A DNA stretch of 64,000 bases, from the NCBI GenBank assembly GCA_018394295.1, contig CP074574.1, forward strand, positions 1 through 64,000, written 5' to 3'. The first letter of the stretch is position 1. Every line of letters begins with the position of its first letter. This document shows, piece after piece, positions 57,925 to 64,000 of the stretch. Both the position numbers and the translations under genes were made by a program. The stretch is from Mycoplasmatota bacterium (GTDB lineage: Bacteria > Bacillota_I > Bacilli_A > Haloplasmatales > Haloplasmataceae). The notes under the pieces are model-generated. The model saw nothing but the letters and a program-made list of their open reading frames with translations. It was not told where the DNA came from and ran no database searches.

Positions 57925-58257
57925 ATGAAAGACATACTTAAAATAAAAAATGTCAAAGCACGTAAAGAACACATTTGTAGTTGGTGCGGTGGTGTTATTA
58001 ACAAAGGTGAATTTTATGAAAATAGTACAGTTGTAAATGATGGTAGTTTTTATATATGGAAAGCACATTTAAAATGCAATGAGTTAACACATAAACTTGA
58101 CATGTGGGATTGTGATGATGGCGATGGACTAACAAGTGATGATTTTGGTAATTGTGTATTGGAATTTTTATATAGAGAATTAAACGATGAAGAATATGAG
58201 AAAATTACTGAAAAAGATTTAGATGAAGTTATTGATATTGTATTGCAAATGTTATGA
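57925..58257 (+). CDS. Zinc-finger protein of unknown function
   Basis: The 110-residue protein (AGGGGAGCGAA ribosome site) carries HICSWCGGVINKGEFYEN near residues 16-34 and a matching His-Cys pair (KAHLKCNEL) about 30 residues later, a C2HC-type site common in phage-like hypothetical proteins. The C-terminal half is acidic (MWDCDDGDGLTSDDF). The preceding gap (57742-57924) shows no gene. Confidence 0.6.
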   Translation: MKDILKIKNVKARKEHICSWCGGVINKGEFYENSTVVNDGSFYIWKAHLKCNELTHKLDMWDCDDGDGLTSDDFGNCVLEFLYRELNDEEYEKITEKDLDEVIDIVLQML

Positions 58258-58590
58258 GAGTGAGCTGTAGATTTATAAAAAGTTTAATCTTTTTTATAAA
58301 AATCTAAACTTTTTTATAAACTTACACATATCCCAGCATAAAAAATATCCTTCAAAAACGATTAAAGGAATCTGAACATGAGATTTAATTACTCCTCTCT
58401 CAAAAACGATTGTCTTTGAGATAATTTATAAGCTATTGAAAAATAGCTTTTTTTTACACTAAAATATTATCAAAACTTATCTCAAAATCAAGTTATCATT
58501 ATTTACTAACTTTAAGGTTTTTGATATAATTAATATATAGAAAAAAATGTCCTAAGTGTAGATTAGAAAAAATATGTGGAGGAGGATAAT
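58258..58590. other. Structured intergenic region with three hairpins and a repeated 12-mer
   Basis: No gene. AAAAAGTTTA/TAAACTTTTT (58277/58305) is a terminator-like hairpin after 58257. TCAAAAACGATT occurs at about 58352 and 58399. The second copy forms the loop of TCTCAAA/TTTGAGA (58398-58421). AAGCTATT-GAAA-AATAGCTT with a T-run (58430-58455) looks like an intrinsic terminator. A small RNA between 58320 and 58455 is possible. Confidence 0.45.
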
Positions 58591-58869
58591 ATGAAAAAAA
58601 CTATAGCTCAAAATATGGCTGATTTGATGAAAAAGAAAAAGGTGAGGATTGTATGGCTTGGTGATCCGGACTTAGTTGGAGAATGTGCTAAGATATCAAA
58701 TATGAAAAAAGACCATCCATTAAAACTCATATATAGGGTGCTAAATGCTTTGGATAAATCACCATTATTTTCCAAAGGTTATATCTATTCTGACCATGAA
58801 GGTAGAAACATAAAATATCGTTCTTTTAAATTATTAAATAATGAAACAATTGAAAAGAGATGTGAGTAA
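58591..58869 (+). CDS. Small protein encoded before the resolvase
   Basis: The 92-residue protein starts at ATG 58591 behind a strong GGAGGAGG. It is basic (MADLMKKKKVRIVWLGDPDL) and ends two bases before the resolvase start, so they are co-transcribed. No family recognised. The coupling suggests a regulator or accessory factor of recombination, but this is position-based only. Confidence 0.55.
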   Translation: MKKTIAQNMADLMKKKKVRIVWLGDPDLVGECAKISNMKKDHPLKLIYRVLNALDKSPLFSKGYIYSDHEGRNIKYRSFKLLNNETIEKRCE

Positions 58870-58871
58870 AT

Positions 58872-59423
58872 ATGATTTTTGGATATGCTAGAGTCAGTAC
58901 AACTGAACAAAAATTAGATAGACAAATAGATTTGCTTACCAACTATGGAACAGAAAAAATATTTACTGAAAAGATTACCGGTAAAAATATGGAGAGAAAA
59001 GAATTAAATCGTTTGATAGATCAATTAAGACCAGGTGATTCTATTGTGGTTGAAAGTTTATCTAGGCTAGGAAGAAGTACAAAAGATTTACTTTTTTTAA
59101 TCGACAAATTTAATGAACTAAAAGTAAACTTTATAAGTTTAAAGGAACAGATAGATACAACTACTCCTACTGGAAAACTAATATTTCATATTTTTGCTTC
59201 AATATCTGAATTTGAAAGAGAATTAATTTCAGAGAGAGTTCGTTCCGGTTTGGCTTCAGCAAGAGTTAGGGGTAGAGTCGGTGGTAGGCCGAAAAAAAAA
59301 CAAAAATTAATTAATATGGCCATAAGCCTTTATGAATCAAAAAAACATACATTAAAGGAAATCCACGAACAGACTGGTGTAAGTCCAGCTACATTATACC
59401 GATATTTAAATAAAGGAGATTAA
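58872..59423 (+). CDS. Serine recombinase, resolvase/invertase family
   Basis: The 183-residue enzyme has the catalytic serine at position 9 (FGYARVSTTEQ), the conserved PGDSIVVESLSRLGRS and FHIFASISEFERELISERV segments, and a C-terminal HTH (TLKEIHEQTGVSPATLYRYL). Length and motifs match Tn3-type resolvases and DNA invertases. On a plasmid it most likely resolves multimers, but no paired crossover site was identified. An invertase role is possible. Confidence 0.9.
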   Translation: MIFGYARVSTTEQKLDRQIDLLTNYGTEKIFTEKITGKNMERKELNRLIDQLRPGDSIVVESLSRLGRSTKDLLFLIDKFNELKVNFISLKEQIDTTTPTGKLIFHIFASISEFERELISERVRSGLASARVRGRVGGRPKKKQKLINMAISLYESKKHTLKEIHEQTGVSPATLYRYLNKGD

Positions 59424-59428
59424 TTTAA

Positions 59429-59626
59429 ATGGAACAAGTAAATCATGTTTTTCAAATAATATTTATTGTTTTATTAAGTATCATTGCTATTTTTTCTGTA
59501 TTTTTAATTTTATTTTTATCATTTTACGATAAGAAAAGTGAGCGTTATTCATTATTAACATCTATACTTGTTGTAGGAACAACTGTAGGAGTGTTAGGTT
59601 CTGTATTGTATCTAATGTTAAGGTGA
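59429..59626 (+). CDS. Small two-helix membrane protein
   Basis: A 65-residue protein starting six bases after the resolvase stop. Two membrane helices (IIFIVLLSIIAIFSVFLILF and LTSILVVGTTVGVLGSVLYL) flank a short charged loop. Such proteins can be holin-like, toxins or regulators. Nothing allows a choice. It probably shares the resolvase transcript. Confidence 0.5.
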   Translation: MEQVNHVFQIIFIVLLSIIAIFSVFLILFLSFYDKKSERYSLLTSILVVGTTVGVLGSVLYLMLR

Positions 59627-59767
59627 TATTTTGAAAAAAACTCCTGTAGGGGTGGCTTGTGAGAAGTAATTAGATGTATAATTGTATATGATATTGTTTA
59701 AAATTGTCTTATACAAGCAACATATTTTCAAAATGGAAACCGATATCCTAATTTTTTATACGATTTA

Positions 59768-59796
59768 TTTCATATTTATACATTTTATAGTATAAT
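59768..59796 (+). promoter_or_regulatory. Family-2 promoter
   Basis: TTTCAT (59768-59773), spacer ATTTATACATTTTATAG, TATAAT (59791-59796). It drives 59855. I see nothing else in 59627-59767 except a short CCTGTAGG hairpin. Confidence 0.65.
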
Positions 59797-59854
59797 TATA
59801 TTAGATTATTAAATCGATAAAATAATACTAGTTCAAAGAAAGAAGGGATTAATA

Positions 59855-60085
59855 ATGAACTCTATTAAATCTAAAGTCAAAAAGTTACTTCTTGAAAAAG
59901 AAATACTAATAAATAAAATAGAGATACGAAGGTTTGATAAAGAAAATGGAACTATAGATAAAATCACTTTATCTATAGATGATATTTCTAGTGGAGATAA
60001 TATTTTATATCAAGTAAAAGATGTATTAGATCATATTGAAGAAGAATATGGTTTATCAATACACAAAAGACTTTTAGAATTTTAA
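59855..60085 (+). CDS. Unknown 76-residue protein
   Basis: It has an AGAAGGGATT ribosome site. The charged sequence (VKKLLLEKEILINKIEIRRF, then IDKITLSIDDISSGDNILY) alternates helix and strand without known motif. It shares a transcript with the gene starting at 60103. Confidence 0.5.
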   Translation: MNSIKSKVKKLLLEKEILINKIEIRRFDKENGTIDKITLSIDDISSGDNILYQVKDVLDHIEEEYGLSIHKRLLEF

Positions 60086-60102
60086 ATAAGAAAGGATATT
60101 TT

Positions 60103-60435
60103 ATGGGATTAAGAGCTATATATACTAAAAAAACAATTACCAGCGAACAATTCTTACATACATTAGGTTACAAAGTTGCTACTCTTATTAAAGAAATAGG
60201 AATATATATAGAATTACAAGAGGGGAAAATACCTGATGGATTAGAAGATAATTTAGAATTACTATATAAATATTTTACAGACATTGAGGATCATTTAGAT
60301 AAAAATAAAATTTTAAATCATTTAGAAATAAACAGAATATTTGATGATGTAATGATCTTAATATTTGATTGGTATGGGTTTGTTAATTCACAAAATGATG
60401 GTTTAAAACACGTAGTTGCAAGTGATATAAAATAA
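60103..60435 (+). CDS. Unknown 110-residue helical protein
   Basis: It starts 17 nt after the previous stop behind AAGAAAGGA. The product is acidic and helical (GYKVATLIKEIGIYIELQEG, then LELLYKYFTDIEDHLDKNKI) and may form helix bundles. A hairpin AATAGTCT/AGACTATT (60437-60458) follows the stop. No family recognised. Confidence 0.5.
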   Translation: MGLRAIYTKKTITSEQFLHTLGYKVATLIKEIGIYIELQEGKIPDGLEDNLELLYKYFTDIEDHLDKNKILNHLEINRIFDDVMILIFDWYGFVNSQNDGLKHVVASDIK

Positions 60436-60555
60436 TAGTCTTGTGAGAGACTATTAGGATATTATTGTTTGTAAAAATTTAATTCAAAATGTACCCAATA
60501 TGAATATATCTAAAAATGTTGATGAAATAGAAATATAAACTTATCTTTATTTTGT

Positions 60556-60586
60556 AAAAGCACTTGAAATAACAAGTGTTTTTTAT
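60556..60586 (+). terminator. Terminator directly ahead of a family-1 promoter
   Basis: AAAAGCACTTG pairs with CAAGTGTTTTT, with a T-rich tail running into the promoter at 60591. Confidence 0.75.
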
Positions 60587-60590
60587 TTTG

Positions 60591-60619
60591 TTGCTTTTCA
60601 TTTTTGGGTGTGGTATTAT
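60591..60619 (+). promoter_or_regulatory. Family-1 promoter
   Basis: TTGCTT (60591-60596), spacer TTCATTTTTGGGTGTGG, TATTAT (60614-60619). It drives the paralogue operon at 60666-63321. Confidence 0.8.
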
Positions 60620-60665
60620 TTTGTTATAAAGTTAAAAATTATATAAAGAAAGGTAGGTAACAAAT

Positions 60666-61427
60666 GTGAATGAAGGAAGCCTAAAAGAAATAGTCTTTAA
60701 AATGATGGATGAACTAGCTGATATGGAAAATTGTCATTACATAAAATTAAGTGATGATGAATGGTATAAAGTTAATTTGGAAACTTTAGAAGAAAATCCT
60801 AGTGTGGATTTAGGAGAGGAAAGTCATAGTGTTTATTTAGATTTAACTAATTCTCAAAAAGAATTACATTATACAATGAAGTTTTATACTGAACAGTTAT
60901 ATTCTCCTTTGACTAAAGATAGACAACAAATTTTAAATAATATTTCTTTTTTAGAATCATACATGAAAGCTTCTCATATTAATCCGGAATATTTATTAAT
61001 CAAACATAAATTAAAGCATAAATTAAACGGTATTTTCAAGAATGAGGAAAGTATGAAGTATATTATGAAAGCTGAAGGTTTATCTGCGATTGAAGTGGTG
61101 GAAAAACACGATGAGCTATTATCATGGTTAGAAAACGATTATAATAATGCTATTTCAAAAAAATTATATTTTAAGGATTTTCAAGCTGATGTAGACGATG
61201 GAAAGTTAAGGATTTCTTTATTATTCAATTATAACGAAAATTTAATATTATCTTTAGAAACTGATATATCATATGATTCTTGTAGTGTTGGGGTTCAAGA
61301 TAAAAATGGATATATCCATGATAGTATATTTGGAGAAATAAATGACTTAGATCATCAAATTTCACTTGATGAAGTGATTAATTTAATTAATAAAGTGGAA
61401 AGCAGACAAGAAAGTTTAAGCTTATAA
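60666..61427 (+). CDS. 253-residue accessory protein, paralogue of 14895-15656
   Basis: It starts at GTG 60666 behind GAAAGGTAGG. Length is identical to the 14895 protein and the N-terminal layout is shared (NEG-SLKEIVFKMMDEL, then KLSDDEWYKV). Later parts are diverged: a helical middle (KHKLKHKLNGIFKNEE) and a beta-rich end (LRISLLFNYNENLILSLETD). Both copies are associated with family-1 promoters. Function unknown. Confidence 0.6.
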   Translation: MNEGSLKEIVFKMMDELADMENCHYIKLSDDEWYKVNLETLEENPSVDLGEESHSVYLDLTNSQKELHYTMKFYTEQLYSPLTKDRQQILNNISFLESYMKASHINPEYLLIKHKLKHKLNGIFKNEESMKYIMKAEGLSAIEVVEKHDELLSWLENDYNNAISKKLYFKDFQADVDDGKLRISLLFNYNENLILSLETDISYDSCSVGVQDKNGYIHDSIFGEINDLDHQISLDEVINLINKVESRQESLSL

Positions 61428-61447
61428 GGAAGGGTAGGTAAATAAAG

Positions 61448-62467
61448 ATGTTATACAAAAGTTTAAAAGAATATTTAGAATCTATGAATGATAATCAAAT
61501 AATTGAAGTTATTGATACTGATGATTGTTTTACAGATGTGATTGCTTTAGATAAACAATCATATAAAAATGGGAATAACCTTACCAAATGGGTATTAGAA
61601 AATTGTCAAGTAATTGGCAAAGATGACGAACAAATAATTATAAATTTATCAGATATTATCAACGATAATGTCGAATGCCTTATAAAAAATTTCAAAAAAT
61701 TTAACCAACAGGAATATAACGTTAGAAGTAACAGGAATTGGGATATATATGAATGGAGTTACCATTTTACAATAGATACTTTTGATATGTTAAGTCAAGA
61801 TGATTCTTACAGTAATTTATTATATAATTGGTTACAAAAAGCTAATAATAATAGCAAGGATAACATAGGTAAATCAAAATTTAAAGATAACGCTAAATTT
61901 ACTATTATGAACATAGAAAATGATATTGCATTACTCTATAGGGAAACTGAACATTCTCATAAATGGATAGTCGCTTTAGGTTTTAACAGCTCCACGTTTG
62001 ATTGGGGACAAGGTCGATACCCATCAAACTTTATAAATGCAACTAAAGTTTATGAAAAAGAAGTAAGAGGAATAAATGAATTTGAAAAAAGAGAAATAGC
62101 AGAAAAATTTTATCAAAAATTAGTTGGAGAATTGAATGGTTGGGGTGAACCTTTAATAAATGATAGTAATAAAGACTTTATTTTAGAAACTATGGAACAT
62201 GTTTTAGAGAGTAGAGAATTTATGGATTATGACATTTCAAGTCTTTACATTAATTTATTTAAAACATTTAAAGATAATCCAGATGTAATAAATTTACTGT
62301 TCAAATTGAATCCAGAAATTATTGGCCAATTTGAAGAAAATAATATTCAAATCAACTCTATTTTATATAATATGGCTATCGAAAATGGTCTTGATCCTAA
62401 TAGTAATGTAGCAAAAGAATGTGTGGAAATATTAAACTTTAGGAAACAGAATGAATTATCAAAATAA
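61448..62467 (+). CDS. 339-residue accessory protein, N-terminal domain shared with 17790
   Basis: It starts at ATG 61448 behind GGAAGGGTAGG. The first 110 residues parallel the 17790 protein (KWVLENCQVIG and a following INLSDIINDNVECL helix). The middle holds a distinct domain with ALLYRETEHSHKWIVALGFN and DWGQGRYPSNF, and the C-terminus is helical (LINLFKTFKDNPDVINLLF-like). No family recognised. The modular sharing with two other window genes points to an element-specific family. Confidence 0.6.
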   Translation: MLYKSLKEYLESMNDNQIIEVIDTDDCFTDVIALDKQSYKNGNNLTKWVLENCQVIGKDDEQIIINLSDIINDNVECLIKNFKKFNQQEYNVRSNRNWDIYEWSYHFTIDTFDMLSQDDSYSNLLYNWLQKANNNSKDNIGKSKFKDNAKFTIMNIENDIALLYRETEHSHKWIVALGFNSSTFDWGQGRYPSNFINATKVYEKEVRGINEFEKREIAEKFYQKLVGELNGWGEPLINDSNKDFILETMEHVLESREFMDYDISSLYINLFKTFKDNPDVINLLFKLNPEIIGQFEENNIQINSILYNMAIENGLDPNSNVAKECVEILNFRKQNELSK

Positions 62468-62486
62468 TTGAGAGTAGGTGAAGTTA

Positions 62487-62600
62487 ATGTTAAAATTTAA
62501 TTATTTAGATAATCAAAGACTTTTAGAACGAGTTAAAAATATCATCAATTTAAATGAAAAATATATAGAGAAAAATATACCTGGTTATTATTCTATATAG
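62487..62600 (+). CDS. 37-residue peptide or remnant
   Basis: A short frame with a GAGTAGGTGAAG ribosome site between two related genes. The product reads NQRLLERVKNIINLNEKYIE, a plausible helix. It may be a small real protein or the leftover start of a deleted paralogue. Confidence 0.4.
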   Translation: MLKFNYLDNQRLLERVKNIINLNEKYIEKNIPGYYSI

Positions 62601-62613
62601 GAAGAGGGAAAAA

Positions 62614-63321
62614 ATGATAAATTTTAAAGATTATTATAATATTGCGAATATATCTGAAATACCAATTATCGATGATGTATGGGATTGGGAATCTTGTATT
62701 TACAATCAAGATGATATATTTAAATCTAATATATACAAAAACCAGCCTTTTACTCAATTCATGATAAACAATCTAAAAATCAAACAAATTATGGAAGATA
62801 ATTTTTTAAAAGTAAATGCACATGAAGTTATAAAATCAATATTACCTTATCTAAAGGCTTATGCTAAAAATAATTGGAATGAGAATATACTTGAACAATA
62901 TAAAAACGTAACAGAAGATGATTGGATATATGGCTGGTTACAAGAATTTCATACTTTAAATGTACAAGGATATGAAGAAATAGAAAAAGAGATAATGAAA
63001 TATATTAACAATAAAACAGTTTTACAAGAAGGTAATTTCAAATTAATACTTAATCTAGAACAAATTATTGAAATTGGTTCTATTAAAGAAGCTCAAAATC
63101 TGCATAATAAATATCGTGATGATGGTAATTTTAGAAGTAGTAATTTGTTTGATTCTTTGATTTTAGATGAAACCAATACTGAAGTAGGTTATCTTTCATA
63201 TAACGGTAGATTTTGGAATTGGGATAACAAGGATAATCCTTTTCTAAATGGATCAACTCATAAACATTTATACAATGCCTTAAAAAATAAATTGTACTCT
63301 AAAAATAGTCTGTCTTTATAA
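62614..63321 (+). CDS. 235-residue accessory protein related to 61448/17790
   Basis: It starts behind GGAAGAGGGAAA. A segment with KVNAHEVIKSILPYLKAYAK occupies the place of the INLSDII helix in its relatives, followed by the same kind of WIYGWLQEFHT region. The C-terminal part contains GYLSYNGRFWNWDNKDNPFL. It is the last gene of the paralogue operon that begins at the family-1 promoter at 60591. Function unknown. Confidence 0.55.
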   Translation: MINFKDYYNIANISEIPIIDDVWDWESCIYNQDDIFKSNIYKNQPFTQFMINNLKIKQIMEDNFLKVNAHEVIKSILPYLKAYAKNNWNENILEQYKNVTEDDWIYGWLQEFHTLNVQGYEEIEKEIMKYINNKTVLQEGNFKLILNLEQIIEIGSIKEAQNLHNKYRDDGNFRSSNLFDSLILDETNTEVGYLSYNGRFWNWDNKDNPFLNGSTHKHLYNALKNKLYSKNSLSL

Positions 63322-63336
63322 TCTTTTATCATTTTG

Positions 63337-63365
63337 TTGCATTTTTATACATTAGATGGTAAAAT
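63337..63365 (+). promoter_or_regulatory. Family-2 promoter
   Basis: TTGCAT (63337-63342), spacer TTTTATACATTAGATGG, TAAAAT (63360-63365). It drives the pair at 63415 and 63610. Confidence 0.75.
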
Positions 63366-63414
63366 TATAAGGTATAAATAATCAGTTTGATTATAAAAAG
63401 GAGCTGAATAACTC

Positions 63415-63600
63415 ATGAAAAAAGATTTATTAGATATTATTAACATGGGTATAAAAAATGGTAGTATAAAAGTAATTAATGGTGATAAAGCTCTTCAAGA
63501 TGGTACATTACCTGGTGGAATGTCTGATGAAGAAGCTGAAGCAGTATTAGGAAAAGAAGTATTCGATAAAATTAAGAGAAATAGAGAAAGTAGAAATTAG
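63415..63600 (+). CDS. Small acidic protein, antitoxin candidate
   Basis: A 61-residue protein behind AAAGGAGCTG. It is compact and acidic in the second half (GGMSDEEAEAVLGKEVFDKI) and lies nine bases before a gene that looks MazF/PemK-like. Small gene first, possible RNase second, one promoter: the usual order of a type II toxin-antitoxin module. The protein itself has no recognised antitoxin signature. Confidence 0.45.
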   Translation: MKKDLLDIINMGIKNGSIKVINGDKALQDGTLPGGMSDEEAEAVLGKEVFDKIKRNRESRN

Positions 63601-63609
63601 GTGTTTGTC

Positions 63610-64000
63610 ATGAATGATGAAATTGAAAAAGGGGATATCATCTTTATTGACAAATATTTATATCCAAATGGAGAAGTAGGTCGCAACCATATGTTTATTG
63701 TGTTTGATAAGTTAACAGAAGAAGAACAATTACCAGGATATCTTTTACCTTCTTTAGAATCCTTTGTTGATATGTTTCTTGATATAGAATTAAGTAGTAA
63801 AATCGAAAAAGCTAGAGAACATAGTGATAATCCTAATCATCGGTACAACTTGACAATTACTGATGAACAAAGCATTACAAACCTTCACGAAGAAACACAT
63901 GCAAAAGTAGATCAACTTTATCTTTTCAGTAAAGATTTGCTTAATGAAAAACTGAAAAATAATGAAATATATAAACTTGGAAAAATATCAAAAAAACAAT
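63610..64000 (+). CDS. MazF/PemK-like toxin candidate (C-terminus beyond window)
   Basis: At least 130 residues, cut by the right edge. ATG 63610 follows TTAGGTGTTTGTC. The opening EIEKGDIIFIDKYLYPNG and then GRNHMFIVFDKL resemble the first strands of the MazF/PemK barrel (GDI...F.D ... G..R..IV). The middle is helical and longer than in classic MazF. It would be an mRNA-cutting toxin if the call is right. The small gene upstream would be its antitoxin. Confidence 0.45.
   Translation, partial: MNDEIEKGDIIFIDKYLYPNGEVGRNHMFIVFDKLTEEEQLPGYLLPSLESFVDMFLDIELSSKIEKAREHSDNPNHRYNLTITDEQSITNLHEETHAKVDQLYLFSKDLLNEKLKNNEIYKLGKISKKQ

Noticed and set aside
1-64000. tRNA or rRNA genes, chromosomal housekeeping genes and a replication initiator
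   Set aside because: None could be seen on reading both strands. A divergent Rep protein among the unknown genes cannot be excluded.

Overview
The window is a contiguous piece of a very AT-rich (I estimate well under 30% G+C) mobile element, most likely a large conjugative plasmid, possibly an integrative conjugative element, of a low-GC Gram-positive lineage (Bacillota, or a mollicute-related group that keeps UGA as stop). Reasons: A/T-ending codons throughout, strong AGGAGG-type ribosome binding sites, sigma-A-like promoters with 17-bp spacers, many genes ending in TGA, lipoprotein and secretion signals of Gram-positive type, and no rRNA, tRNA or core metabolic genes. No replication initiator was recognised, so the replicon type stays open.

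Layout. (1) 1-2.9 kb: an FtsK/SpoIIIE-like translocase cut by the window edge, small HTH regulators, and a hammerhead-ribozyme-like RNA at 1771-1829. (2) 2.9-9.0 kb, minus strand: VirD4-type coupling protein, relaxase and two ribbon-helix-helix-like accessory proteins, followed by an inverted-repeat cluster that is the best oriT candidate. (3) 9.0-13.7 kb: segregation block with five 18-bp repeats (parC-like), ParM-type actin, ParR-like protein and topoisomerase III. (4) 13.7-18.6 kb: accessory genes including a small SSB and a PP-loop (PAPS-reductase-like) enzyme. (5) 18.6-46.1 kb: one continuous plus-strand export region in which a Gram-positive type IV secretion system (VirB2-like pilin, VirB6-like, PrgI-like, split VirB4) runs into a complete Tad/Flp pilus set (CpaB, TadZ/CpaE, CpaF, TadB, TadC, Flp, TadE/G-like) and a 1650-residue secreted protein. 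The prepilin peptidase sits apart at 50.8 kb. (6) 46.1-51.6 kb: an IS200/IS605 element with tnpA, tnpB and omega-RNA, an orphan omega-RNA copy, and a structured non-coding RNA in front of a possible nuclease gene. (7) 51.6-64 kb: cargo and regulators, including a plasmid-borne MreB, a CoiA-like nuclease candidate fused to a topoisomerase zinc-ribbon tail, a serine resolvase, paralogues of the 14-18 kb genes, and a possible toxin-antitoxin pair at the right edge.

How it fits together. Relaxase, accessory proteins, coupling protein and the T4SS ATPase/channel genes would make the DNA-transfer machine. The Tad pilus and two large secreted proteins that share a repeated domain probably mediate cell contact. 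ParM/ParR/parC would provide partition. The most striking non-coding feature is regulatory: at least four recurrent promoter architectures, each conserved through the normally unconserved 17-bp spacer or just upstream of -35, are scattered over the window. One of them links the T4SS operon, the CpaB operon, a pilin gene and the distant prepilin peptidase gene. This implies element-wide regulons. All functional names rest on motifs read by eye. No database search was possible.
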